A DNA stretch of 44,544 nucleotides, taken from the NCBI GenBank assembly GCA_049999805.1, contig JBNGIO010006232.1, positions 75,048 through 119,591 on the forward strand, read 5' to 3'. The notes under the pieces were generated by a model. The model was not told where the DNA came from. It did not search any database and worked only from the letters and a program-made list of their open reading frames with translations. The stretch is from Folioceros fuciformis (taxonomy: Eukaryota > Anthocerotophyta > Anthocerotopsida > Anthocerotales). The translations under genes and the position numbers were made by a program. Below are positions 1 through 9,596 of this stretch, in pieces. Position 1 is the first letter of the stretch, and every line of letters begins with the position of its first letter.

Positions 1-51
1 AAGGGGTTAGGGTGGAGAGGAAGGAAAGGAGGGAAAAGAAGAGGGGACGGC

Positions 52-2055
52 ATGCCTTCGAATGTGCAGAGCCCGGTGCAGGTGCAGGCGCCGGTTGCAG
101 TGCCGGATGGAGTTCATGGAGGAGCGGACGGCGGGGGAGGGTTCAGGCCGCACTACAGCCGGGCCATCGGGAGGAGGCGGATCTTTGTACAGACGGACAC
201 GGGGAACGTGCTAGGGATCGAGCTGGACCGAGCTGACAAGGTGCAGTCGGTGAAGAAGAAGGTGCAGGCGGCGCTGTGCGTGCCCACGGATCAGAGCGCG
301 CTGGTGTCGGGGGATGTGGTGCTGGACAAGGATCTGAGCGAGGTGCGGCACAATGCGCCGCTGCTGCTCACGCGGGGCCTGCACAGGAGCTCGTCTACTC
401 CCTGCCTCTCGCCGTCGCTGGATCTGGGAAGGGCGCGGGAAGGGAGCCGTCCCTTCGAGATCTGCGCCGGTCTTAGCGCATGCAGCAAGATCAAGAGGCT
501 GCTGCGGGAGTCGGCTAAGGCCATCGAGAGCGGCGTGGAGCCGGTGCCCGCGGCCGGAGGCTTGGGAGGGGCCTACTACTTCCGGAACCGACGAGGGGAG
601 AGCATCGCGATCGTGAAGCCCACTGACGAAGAGCCTTTCGCTCCCAACAACCCTAAAGGATTTGTCGGCAAGACGCTAGGCCAGCCCGGGCTCAAGAGAT
701 CCATCCGCGTCGGAGAGACTGGGGTGCGGGAGGTGGCTGCTTATTTGCTGGATCATGATCACTTCGCCAACGTTCCGGCCACGGCGTTGGTAAAGGCAAC
801 GCATCGGATTTTCAACGTGAATAGCGAGAACGGGGTGAACGAGAGTCCCAGTAGGAAGAAGGTGGCGGTGGCCAAGATCGGATCCTTTCAGCAGTTTGTG
901 CAGCATGATTTTGATGCCAGTGACCACGGGAGTTCGCGGTTCCCTGTGTCGGCGGTGCACCGGATTGGGATTCTCGATGTCAGGATTTTCAACACTGATC
1001 GCCATTCTGGCAACATTCTGGTGAGGAGGGATATGGGGAACTGGGGCAGATCCGGGCTTCGGGTTGATGATGCAGTGGAGCTGATTCCGATTGATCATGG
1101 CATGTGTTTGCCTGAAAATTTGGAGGATCCGTATTTTGAGTGGCTACATTGGCCCCAGGCTTCGTTCCCCTTTTCTGAGGAGGAGTTGGAGTATATCAGC
1201 AAGCTGGATGCTAACAAGGATGCGGAGATGCTGCGGAGAGAGTTGCCCATGCTGCGGGAGGCCTGTTTGAGGATGCTGGTTCTGTGCACCACCTTCTTGC
1301 AGATGGCTGCTGCGGCAGGGCTGTGTTTGGCGGATATCGGAGGGATGATGAGCAGGGAGTTATGCGGGGTGGACGAGGAGGCTAGTGAGTTGGAGACTAT
1401 ATGCACTTTAGCCAAGATCGAAGTTGACGTGTACTTAAAGGCTTCAGAACAGTCTGAAGGGGATGGGGACTGCCCATCTACTCCGGACGCTGAGTCTGTC
1501 ACGGACCAGACGCAGTTTGATATGGAGGAGGAGGACGACGTCCCAATAGAGGGGCAGGTGTTCCGTTCTCCAGGGCTTCACATTCCTCCTGTGTGCTTCT
1601 CACCACTGTCCCCGTCTCCTGTGGGGTCTGGTCGGATGGGATTCAACACCTTATTGATGCTGCAGGAGATGCACCCCTTGGAAGGTGACGAGCTGGCAGG
1701 TGGCATGAGGTATGAGTTTGCAGGTCCCGCTTCCTGCACCAGCAGTGCCATGGCTGTCATGGCGAGATGCAAGACTTCTCGCAGTGCCAGCCTCAACAAC
1801 AACCCCCGCAAGCACCACAACTTCGAGCTGAAGAGGGCCATTGGCTTGAGGGGCGTGTCCTCATCCGAAGTCGCTGAGAAGATCAACATGACTCCGGGAT
1901 TATGTGCTGCTCCACTTGTCATCTCGGAGCTATCCGACCGGGAGTGGTCCCTCTTCATGGACTACTTCCATGTCCTCCTGCTGGATGCCTTCGACAGGAG
2001 AAAGGGTGACAATGTGGGCCGTATGCAGAGGCTGGGTACTTCTTGTCAGTTCTGA
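52..2055 (+). CDS. PI4KG: Phosphatidylinositol 4-kinase gamma-type with ubiquitin-like domain
   Basis: Single-exon gene, 667 aa. Residues about 41-108 form a ubiquitin-like domain. From about 178 onward is a PI3/PI4-kinase catalytic domain: putative ATP-binding Lys189 in the IAIVKPTDEEP stretch, catalytic loop around Asp309 with N314-T-D316-R-H, and the metal-binding Asp348 in IDHG. Ubl plus kinase is the plant PI4K-gamma architecture; family members phosphorylate phosphatidylinositol or act as protein kinases on ubiquitin-pathway partners. Length matches plant homologs. The ATG at 52 lies near the window edge with no in-frame stop upstream, so an earlier start cannot be excluded. The acidic C-terminal tail (about 465-520) looks disordered. 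The family call is firm; lipid versus protein substrate cannot be decided from sequence. Confidence 0.93.
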   Translation: MPSNVQSPVQVQAPVAVPDGVHGGADGGGGFRPHYSRAIGRRRIFVQTDTGNVLGIELDRADKVQSVKKKVQAALCVPTDQSALVSGDVVLDKDLSEVRHNAPLLLTRGLHRSSSTPCLSPSLDLGRAREGSRPFEICAGLSACSKIKRLLRESAKAIESGVEPVPAAGGLGGAYYFRNRRGESIAIVKPTDEEPFAPNNPKGFVGKTLGQPGLKRSIRVGETGVREVAAYLLDHDHFANVPATALVKATHRIFNVNSENGVNESPSRKKVAVAKIGSFQQFVQHDFDASDHGSSRFPVSAVHRIGILDVRIFNTDRHSGNILVRRDMGNWGRSGLRVDDAVELIPIDHGMCLPENLEDPYFEWLHWPQASFPFSEEELEYISKLDANKDAEMLRRELPMLREACLRMLVLCTTFLQMAAAAGLCLADIGGMMSRELCGVDEEASELETICTLAKIEVDVYLKASEQSEGDGDCPSTPDAESVTDQTQFDMEEEDDVPIEGQVFRSPGLHIPPVCFSPLSPSPVGSGRMGFNTLLMLQEMHPLEGDELAGGMRYEFAGPASCTSSAMAVMARCKTSRSASLNNNPRKHHNFELKRAIGLRGVSSSEVAEKINMTPGLCAAPLVISELSDREWSLFMDYFHVLLLDAFDRRKGDNVGRMQRLGTSCQF

Positions 2056-2475
2056 GGTGCTGTAGATTTTTTTTGCCTTGCCCTTCTCGTTTTGGACATC
2101 TGGTGAAAGCCAAAAAAATGTGGGCTTTTGTGGACGTTTCTTGTACATTTCTGAAATCTAGCTTCCTCTTTCTCTCGCATCTTCCTTGGACTGGCCTGGC
2201 CCCTTACAGCAGTGTCGTTTCTTCTGCCTCGGATCGCATACCATCCTGCCCCGTCGAGAGTGTGGGTCACACGAGACCTGCTGGCTTGCTTTCTGCGCTG
2301 TGTGAAAAGTATAAAAATTATGTTCGCAGAAGTGGCACGATTCTTGCCTTCAAAATTGCATCGTGTTGTCGCATCCCCCTTCGGATAGGCACAAGTAATA
2401 CCAGCAACTTTGGCCAAGTGATTTTTTCCCCTCTCCGTCACGTAAACTGACACACGCGACTCCAACCTGTTGGCG
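2056..2475. other. Intergenic: PI4K-gamma 3' UTR and HCF136 promoter/leader
   Basis: No coding region supported. A long minus-strand open frame covers this stretch, but it is antisense to HCF136 exon 1 and shows no family similarity. Several T-rich runs near 2065-2180 fit a 3' untranslated region. Confidence 0.6.
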
Positions 2476-4437
2476 ATGGCTGCCGTCGAGCTGCAGCAGG
2501 CTGTGTCCGTGCTGCCCAAGGCTGCTGTCATCGCATCTTCTTGCAAGGGCTGTTCACAGAGCTTGCTGCTGCTGCGGCGGCAGCGCGTGCCGCGCAGCCG
2601 GGCCTGCACCCGGGCTGCCATCTCCCACGATGAGGACAAGAGGATGCAGGTGAGCCGGCGGCAGCTGCTGCTGGCGGGGTCCCAGCTGGCCCTCGCATTC
2701 GGAGCTCTGCAGCTGCAGACTGCGGCGGGGGCGGGGGCGGAGAGGGCGGAAACCAGCAAGGTCTTCTCGGAGTGGGAGCAGGTAACGCTGCCTGTGGACC
2801 CCGAGGTGGAGCTATTGGACGTGGCGTTCGTGCAAGGGGACTGGGACCATGGTAAGCATATGCCTGAGCTCTTGCTTGCTTGCTTGGCTCGCTGCCCGCT
2901 GATTTTAGCAAAGGAGTGCATTATGAATTTTGGGTTCGTCTTATGTCTGAGACCCTCTGCGATGTTTGTTGACCTCAACCATTCGAGGCTTCCTTGTTGG
3001 GACAAAACAGACTCTGCTGGAGACCACGGACGGGGGCAGGTCTTGGATTCGGTGCTCTCTTCCGGATGGGCTCGATGAAACCTCCGCCCAACATGCCTTC
3101 ACCAAAATCAGCTTCTCTGACCGTCAAGGCTGGATCATCGGAAGCCCTGCTATTGTGCTGCACACGACCGATGGTGGCAGTAGCTGGAGACGCGTGCCTC
3201 TCAGCCTCAAGCGCTCCAGAACTCCTGTGAGCCTCTAACGCAAGCGCTGTATGCAGAAGAAAGCCTGTCCTTTCTGGTATCTGGGCTTTGGATCCAAGGA
3301 ATTTCCTGGCTTCTTCTCACCTTGGGTCCACGTGGCAGCTGACCATCAAGGCCTTTGGACAAGACCGTGCGGAAATTGTGACAGATGAAGGGGCGGTCTA
3401 TGTTACGTCTGATGGTGGCAGCAGCTGGAAGTCCATAGCTTTGCAGGGCTCGTCGGGCAATGCCAAGTTGCCCAGCAACGTTGAGCTCTCCAAAGCCGAG
3501 AGATCATTTTATGGGGAATACGTTGCAGTCAGTTCTGAAGGCAACTCCTTCTTGATATGGACTCCAGAAGTGGTGAAAGCCCAACCTTGTTCCTCACAAG
3601 GCTTGAAGCATGACCTCTCTCTTGTTCGGCTTGGGTCTGATGCTTCCGCTGTGATGTGGCACGACTGACCAGGCGAGGTGGCAAACACACGGAGACTGGC
3701 GCTCATCCGGCATTTACAACGTGGGCTGGCGGACAGACGGTAGTCTTTGGCTTGTGAACCAGGATGGTGGTCTTTATCTGACCAACGGTCCTGAGGTACA
3801 CGGGTTTCGATTCAGCTAGATGTAGAAGTAGTGGCGAGCATTACAGTAGGTCTGACCCATTCGCTTGTTGTGGTCAGGAGCTTGATTCCTTCCGGGAGTC
3901 CAGCTTTTCAATCAGCGGACTCGGGATTAGGGACATTGGTTTCCGAACTCAGGTCGGTCAGGTTCCTCTCCGTTTGCCGAACCCAACACCCCGTCGTGCC
4001 CAGCATCACTAATCGTCTCAAGTCTGTTTTGATCTGTGCAGTACGAGGCATGGGCTGTTGGTTATGGCGGTCTCCTATTGAGAACGTTGGATGGTGGAAA
4101 CACCTGGATACGAGATCTCCTCCAGGAGAACTTCTCAGCAAACCTATCCGGCCTTAGGTCTGTCTCGTGCAGGCACACTCTTCACCAGATGAACTCTTCT
4201 TGTTTGCCCGCACCATGCCATAACTTCTTCCATTCTTCCGTCTCCTGCAGGTTTATTGATGGAAGGGGCTTCCTCATGGGCGAAGGTGGGTTGTTGTTTC
4301 GTCATTTGATCTACAAGAGGAGGTTTCAGTACATGGACTTCCAGTCCCTCAGAGCCATGATCAGGGAGAGCGTTGAGCGCAAAGGGTCAGAATACGATTA
4401 TTACGATTACGAATACGGTTATGAGTACAACTTCTAG
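2476..4437 (+). CDS. HCF136: Photosystem II assembly/stability factor HCF136 (Ycf48 family)
   Basis: Exons 2476-2851, 2988-3226, 3339-3572, 3673-3795, 3878-3952, 4042-4157 and 4251-4437 sum to 1350 bp, 449 aa; all introns are GT-AG, 82-136 bp. The protein binds D1 precursor and the early reaction-centre complex in the thylakoid lumen. The N-terminus is a bipartite transit peptide with a Tat motif (SRRQLLLAG) and an Ala-rich cleavage zone, followed by SEWEQVTLPVDP. Asp-box beta-propeller motifs recur: TTDGGRSW, TTDGGSSW, TSDGGSSW, LDGGNTW. GWIIGSPA and VTDEGAVYVTS match the family closely. Oddity: the usual family end (LLFRHL region) is followed by a tail of about 40 residues rich in Tyr and Asp/Glu. 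The exon 3 donor could lie 3 bp earlier (3569). ATG 2476 is the first in frame; an upstream TTG is not used. Confidence 0.93.
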
Positions 4438-4769
4438 GCGGGGAAGTGAAGGACATAGGTCGGCTCAGACGAATGTGAGAGTGCCTATGTATTTGTGAAC
4501 CATACTCCGAGTCGTCCTCGGAAGATAAATACACAAGCCTTGCCGCTCGCACGCGTCGTTGCGTCGTCTGTGTTTCCTGTCTCTTCCTGCTCGCGTGTCT
4601 CGTCGTGTGCGCACTCTCCAGGCTAAGCGGAAGAAGGAAAGCGGTAGTTTGCCATCTTCGGGGCATGTCTCGCAAATCAAGACGACGCTCTTGCCGGCAA
4701 TGCCTTCCGGTTTGGCGGTTGAACTAATCAGTTTGTGGTTGTGAACGGACTAGGACGACCGCACAAGCC
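4438..4769. other. Intergenic between HCF136 and tubulin cofactor A
   Basis: 3' UTR of HCF136 and promoter/leader of the cofactor A gene. No conserved coding frame and no RNA gene recognised. Confidence 0.6.
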
Positions 4770-5331
4770 ATGGCAACGTTGAAGAACCTCAAGACCAAGA
4801 CTGGCATTGGCCGTCGGATATTGAAGGAGTTCCACTCTTATGAGAAGGAGGTGGAGCGGGAGACGGCGAAGATGGACGCTATGCGGGAAGCCAATGCCGA
4901 TGCTCACGACATCAAACAGCAGGTATGGTGCCTTGGCTTGCAAGCGTCATGGCCGTGATCTGCTACATCCGAGCCTGTCCGGTTGCCTGAAGTTCAGAAC
5001 GGGGAAGTAGCAGTTATGATGGCAGAAAGTCTTCTCATTTTTTTTTCTCCAGGAGAACGTATTATCGGAGTCGAAGATGATGATTCCAGACGTCAAGAAA
5101 AGGCTGGCAACCGCTTTGAACAACATTGAATCTGCGATTGTAAGTCAGCAAACTGATTGGGACCAGACCTTGCTAGTGCCGCGCAGAATGACAATCGCCG
5201 CTGAAAATGCTTGCTCGTTGCGTGATCTGCAGACTGAAGCTCTAAAAGATGAAGCCAGCGCGGAAACGGAAGAGCTCAAGGCAGCTCAGGAGTTAGTTTC
5301 GGAAGCCAAACCACTGCTTGCAGCCGCTTAG
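4770..5331 (+). CDS. TBCA: Tubulin-folding cofactor A
   Basis: Exons 4770-4922, 5053-5139 and 5233-5331 sum to 339 bp, 112 aa, the normal length of this small three-helix chaperone (Arabidopsis KIESEL is about the same). Cofactor A captures beta-tubulin from the CCT chaperonin and passes it to the heterodimer assembly pathway in the cytosol. Diagnostic stretches: NLKTKTG, KEFHSYEKEVERE, DIKQQENVL and MMIPDVKKRL. Introns (130 and 93 bp) are GT-AG and phase 0. Reading through the first donor gives an unrelated sequence and a stop, so splicing is required. Confidence 0.94.
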
Positions 5332-6363
5332 CTCCTTTCTGCCTCTGTTTCTCTCCTGGTGAACTGGGAACCTTGTCTGAGGAGCAAGCCCTCATGTTTT
5401 GCTGTTTAGCTTTGGACTCTGGCCATGGCGGCCCGCAGGCACCGGTGAGAGTGTGACTTCAGCTTCGCAGGCCTTGGCATGCGTTTTAGGGCAACGCTGA
5501 CTACATACAGTGCTGCAATTCCTGGCCGTCCGTGAAACCACAGTTACCCCGCGCCTGGTCCGTGCGAGGAATATTGCCACTTGTTTCGAGGAGCAACGGT
5601 TGATGTACAGTACCCTGAATCGGGGCGCCTTTACCAGACGGAAGCTGGCGTGCTTCTGTTGCTGGGTTTTTCAGTCTGGAGAGTGCTTCTCGGTCAGTCG
5701 ATAGTCATTATTAGATGTGACTTGAGTCTTCCTAGCTGGGTGTGGAAGGGTGCCGCTCGACACAGGGTGGAAGCATTTCAACTTCGGACGGACACAATCA
5801 CAGGTTGCGTTTGTGCTCGTCTTCTCAGCGGTCTCCCACAGTGGTCAAGTTGTTGGACACCTGGAAAGCATTGATGAGCTCGAAGGACTGCCTCTCTCGC
5901 TGCTGGTGGTAGTAATTTCGGTCTCTGTATTTCAGGAGGAACATCGCGTCAGAGTCTGACGTGAGGTCACCAGATGACCTTTTGTCACCGTGATCATTCG
6001 GTTCATCGAGGACCCAGTTCGTCGTCTACGCTACGGGCGCTGCAAGGTGAATGTTTGTTGTTCAGCAGAGGGGATACATTCATTGTGGCTCCGCGGGAGG
6101 GTGACTTTTTCTGTGGGCAAACTTCTGTGGCCTTGGATGCGATGGGTAGAGAATTGGAAACCTGAGTTTGCAGACTCAAGCCGGGAATCTTATTGGACCA
6201 GCATGCGCAGTGCAGAGAGAGTTGCAAACACTTGTCACCTTCATGTTAGTGGGTGGGAAGTTCTCCAGCTTTGTCTGGCACCCAACTCGCTGCAAAGAAG
6301 GTTTCGTTTTCGAGGAGGAAGTTTGAGTGGTGAAGCTCGTGGGCTTGAGCAGAGTTCAGAAGA
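5332..6363. other. Intergenic/leader region before the histidine kinase
   Basis: About 1 kb without a supported gene. It should hold the 3' UTR of the cofactor A gene and the promoter and 5' leader of the kinase. Short open frames here, one reaching across the kinase start in another frame, have no recognisable domain. A 5' non-coding exon is possible. Confidence 0.5.
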
Positions 6364-8811
6364 ATGTCACTCCTTGCGTATGGTCAGGGGTTACTGGCAG
6401 GTGACTTTGAGGAAGGGGCCGGGATCACAGTTCCATGGGGATCCACCCAACCCTGGTTTGTTTGGGGGGAGGATTTTTCCTCTGAGAGCTCTTGTAGCGG
6501 GGATGAAGAGTTTGGGGCGGACCTATTCTTCAACGCTGTGGCAGCTGGAGCTCCGGAAGACCTTCAACAGGATGAACGAAGCAGTAGCAGGGCAGTGAGG
6601 ACGGAGTTGCACTGGGACTCTCCTCCCCAGTCCCCTGGTGCAGTCTCTGTTCACCTGCCATATGCAGTTCTGCAGATTGTGGCAACAGCATCCAAGGCAG
6701 ATGTCGTCGGAGTAGGAGTCATGCAGAGTAGCGAGCCTCTTCTGGAACATCTGTTGCATGTTCCTCGAGGGCTTGAGGTTCCCGATGTTTTTGAAATTTC
6801 GACCAACAGCTTCTTAGCGAGCAGCACTGGAACCCTTATGTTTGTTACTGATGAGTTGGACGTGCCAGCGCAGTTTGAGATGGGCCTTGGAGGGAGGCCC
6901 CAGGCAGTCCTTGCCAGTCGGTTCTATCTGGATGGGTTCTTGGGAATCTTCTATGCTTTGTGGCTGGATGCCCAGAAAATTCCACCGACTGTCGAAGCTA
7001 TTTTCCGTGATTCGCTGGTGTCTCTACCGAACTTGTTGTCAAATAGGATAAATGCAAGAAGGTACGAGAATTTGGGTAGGAGATTTGATGCGATCCTTAA
7101 GATGATGCCACAGGCTGTGGTTTTTGTGGACGACGAGACTGTCCAGGTGCTGGTGAACCCAGCTGCTGCCGACCTGCTGGGACTTCAGTCCCATGGTGAA
7201 GTTCAGCCTCTAGAGGTTGCAGAAGCCATGAAAAAGCTGGCTGAGAACAGTGGCACTCGTACTGATCCTCAAAGGATCATAAACGCAATTTCTGGCAAGA
7301 ACGATGGGCTGCACATCAAGGAGGAGTGGACGCTGACAAATCCTAGAAGAGTGCTGCTGGTGGGCTCGTATCCTGTGAGCAGTCATTCTGCTCATGGTCG
7401 CCAGTGGTATTTTGAGGATGTCACAGCCGAGCGTGATGCACGCGAAGCTATATTGTCTGCGAACAAAGCCAAGTCCCAGTTCCTCGCTATGATGAGTCAC
7501 GAGCTTCGGACACCTATGACTGGGGTGTTGGGGATGCTGGACCTGCTCAGTCTAACCAAGTTGGACTCCCACCAGCGGGAGCTTGTCAAGATCATGCAGG
7601 ACTCCGCTGATGGTTTGATGCAAGTCCTGAATAACATTCTGGATTTTTGCAAGATAGAAGCTGGCCGACTCTGCCTGGAGGAAATCGACTTTTCTCATGG
7701 TGAACTGTTGGAGCAGGTTATGGCTCTGCAAAAGGAGAAACTTGGTGATCATACGGTCGAGTTGAGGTTGAAGGGACCAGCAACTTCTCGGAATATGGTA
7801 CGAGGGGATCCTGTCCGTCTCCGACAGATTCTCATGAACTTGGTGAACAATGCTGTCAAATTTACGCCGAAGGGGATCGTAAGTATCTCCTGGAACTTGA
7901 GTGATCTTCTCACCCCCACAGCTGCATTTGCATTTGGTTCAAAGTTGGCAGCAAAAGGTGGCGCAGCTATGCGAACGAGTTTCCGCAGGTCCGGCAGTAT
8001 GTGTCGGACAGAATTAGCATCTAACCCACAGGACCTTGGGGCAGCTGCATCACGGGATAAGAAATACCACTGGCTGGAGGTGAAGGTTGCAGATACTGGA
8101 GTGGGTATGCCAGCGGAGCAGTTGCAGACATTGTTTGCCGGGAGTCCTGCAGCCAGTCTGCGTCGGGATTCTGCAGGCCCAGGACTTGGGCTGCAAATAT
8201 GCAACGGCTTACTTACGCTGATGGGGGGTGCAATCAGGGTGGAGAGTGAACTACACCGTGGTACAACAGTCACTTTTATCGTTCCCCTGCTTCCAGGGGA
8301 GGAGCTAGATAAGTTAGCCGCCATCCCAGCCACCCCTGCACCGAAACCCACACCGAAGCCTCCTTTGAGAGCTTCCGCCGGTACTGAACCATCCGACGGT
8401 AGCTGCACTTCAATCAAAGTCCTGGTTGCCGAGGACAATAGAGTGAACCAAGTTCTGATTAGGAGAATTCTGTGCCACTACGGGCATCAGGTTGAACTTG
8501 TCGGCAATGGGAAGCTGGCTGTGGAAGCTGTGCAGAAGAAGTCCTATGACTTAGTGCTCATGGATCTGCAAATGCCAGTTCTGGACGGCTTGAGTGCCAC
8601 GAGGGCCATAAGGGCTCTGCAACCTCCCACATCCCTCATTCCTATATATGCCCTCTCGGCCGATGCTCTTGCCCCGGAGAGCGGCCCTATGGAGGAGACA
8701 GGCCTCAGTGGCTACCTCAGCAAGCCCATTGAATGGGACAAGATGGCTGGGGTGGTTGATAAAGTGTTGGCACAAAAGGCTGCCGCTGTCGTCCACGACT
8801 CTGCTTCTTAA
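6364..8811 (+). CDS. Soluble hybrid histidine kinase (GAF-like, PAS, HisKA, HATPase, receiver)
   Basis: Single exon, 815 aa; an in-frame stop at 6331-6333 precedes ATG 6364. Order: acidic N-terminus; a GAF-like region about 100-235; a PAS-like segment about 243-350 (AVVFVDDETVQVLVNPAA); dimerisation/phosphoacceptor domain with His379 in MSHELRTPM; HATPase with N-box Asn492/495/496, a DTGVGM box at 577 and GPGLGLQIC; and a receiver domain with acidic Glu690/Asp691, phospho-acceptor Asp734 (LMDLQMP) and Lys787. It should autophosphorylate and pass phosphate His to Asp within one polypeptide, then through an Hpt protein. No transmembrane helix or CHASE domain is seen, so it is not a classical cytokinin or ethylene receptor. 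About 45 extra residues lie between the N-box and the DTGVGM box. The signal is unknown. Confidence 0.9.
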   Translation: MSLLAYGQGLLAGDFEEGAGITVPWGSTQPWFVWGEDFSSESSCSGDEEFGADLFFNAVAAGAPEDLQQDERSSSRAVRTELHWDSPPQSPGAVSVHLPYAVLQIVATASKADVVGVGVMQSSEPLLEHLLHVPRGLEVPDVFEISTNSFLASSTGTLMFVTDELDVPAQFEMGLGGRPQAVLASRFYLDGFLGIFYALWLDAQKIPPTVEAIFRDSLVSLPNLLSNRINARRYENLGRRFDAILKMMPQAVVFVDDETVQVLVNPAAADLLGLQSHGEVQPLEVAEAMKKLAENSGTRTDPQRIINAISGKNDGLHIKEEWTLTNPRRVLLVGSYPVSSHSAHGRQWYFEDVTAERDAREAILSANKAKSQFLAMMSHELRTPMTGVLGMLDLLSLTKLDSHQRELVKIMQDSADGLMQVLNNILDFCKIEAGRLCLEEIDFSHGELLEQVMALQKEKLGDHTVELRLKGPATSRNMVRGDPVRLRQILMNLVNNAVKFTPKGIVSISWNLSDLLTPTAAFAFGSKLAAKGGAAMRTSFRRSGSMCRTELASNPQDLGAAASRDKKYHWLEVKVADTGVGMPAEQLQTLFAGSPAASLRRDSAGPGLGLQICNGLLTLMGGAIRVESELHRGTTVTFIVPLLPGEELDKLAAIPATPAPKPTPKPPLRASAGTEPSDGSCTSIKVLVAEDNRVNQVLIRRILCHYGHQVELVGNGKLAVEAVQKKSYDLVLMDLQMPVLDGLSATRAIRALQPPTSLIPIYALSADALAPESGPMEETGLSGYLSKPIEWDKMAGVVDKVLAQKAAAVVHDSAS

Positions 8812-9596
8812 ACCCCGATGTTCACATGTACTCTGGAGGCATTGAAGGGTCCTTCCCCTTTCACAAGAAGCCAGCCAAGGAAGCAGGGTGAGATGGTTCC
8901 TTATAGTCTTACTTGTTGTGTAACAAAGCCTGCCTTTGTGTTGTCACTTCTGAGAGCCTCTGTTGTGCAGAAGCGTTTAGAGTCTAGAGGCGTCCTAGGC
9001 TTAATCCAGGAGGACAGGGAAGCTGAAATCGTACCCTTCGAGGCTTCTTTTGAGAATTTAATATTTGGAGAAGAATATTGTCTCCGATGTCAGTGTTCAG
9101 GTTTGTGTGTATCTGCTCACTCTGCATACAGAATGCCTCTGAGTTTGTCTGGAAATCTAGCCAGCAATTTCTATAAAGAATCGCATGCCGGGATGCAGTC
9201 GGAGCTTCTTTCACGACCAACTTTGCACGGTGCTTCTCGAGTTACCGGGTTCAGCAAAGCACTGTGATGTACATGTAACTGCAGTTATCGTTTCTTTCCA
9301 AAGTGAGGAAGCTTCTCGTGCGACATCGCCCCACGTGCACCCATGGTGAGTTGGCAGACGGACAGAGTCCCTGGATACCATGGATGATCGGACGACTAGG
9401 CATATGCCTGATGGACCATCGCACGGCTAAGAGCTCCAACCTGTCGCAGGTGCCACGCCCTGGATATGGTTGCCAATGTGTGCCACAATTTGTGCGGGGG
9501 AGAGATCGAGGGATGCAACTAGTTGATTGCTGTTGGTGGTCCTCTGGTTTGCTCACCGTCAAGAAGATCTAGAGGTTGATCTCGTGCTTGTTGCTG
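8812..9596. other. Intergenic
   Basis: 3' UTR of the histidine kinase and upstream region of the beta-propeller gene. Short open frames on both strands lack recognisable domains. Nothing else seen. Confidence 0.5.

Noticed and set aside
2046-3005. 319-codon minus-strand open frame.
   Set aside because: Antisense to HCF136 exon 1 and its upstream region, Ser/Ala/Arg-rich from GC bias, no family match.
5990-6598. 202-codon plus-strand frame overlapping the start of the histidine kinase.
   Set aside because: No domain; different frame from the kinase; the kinase start is well supported by the upstream stop.
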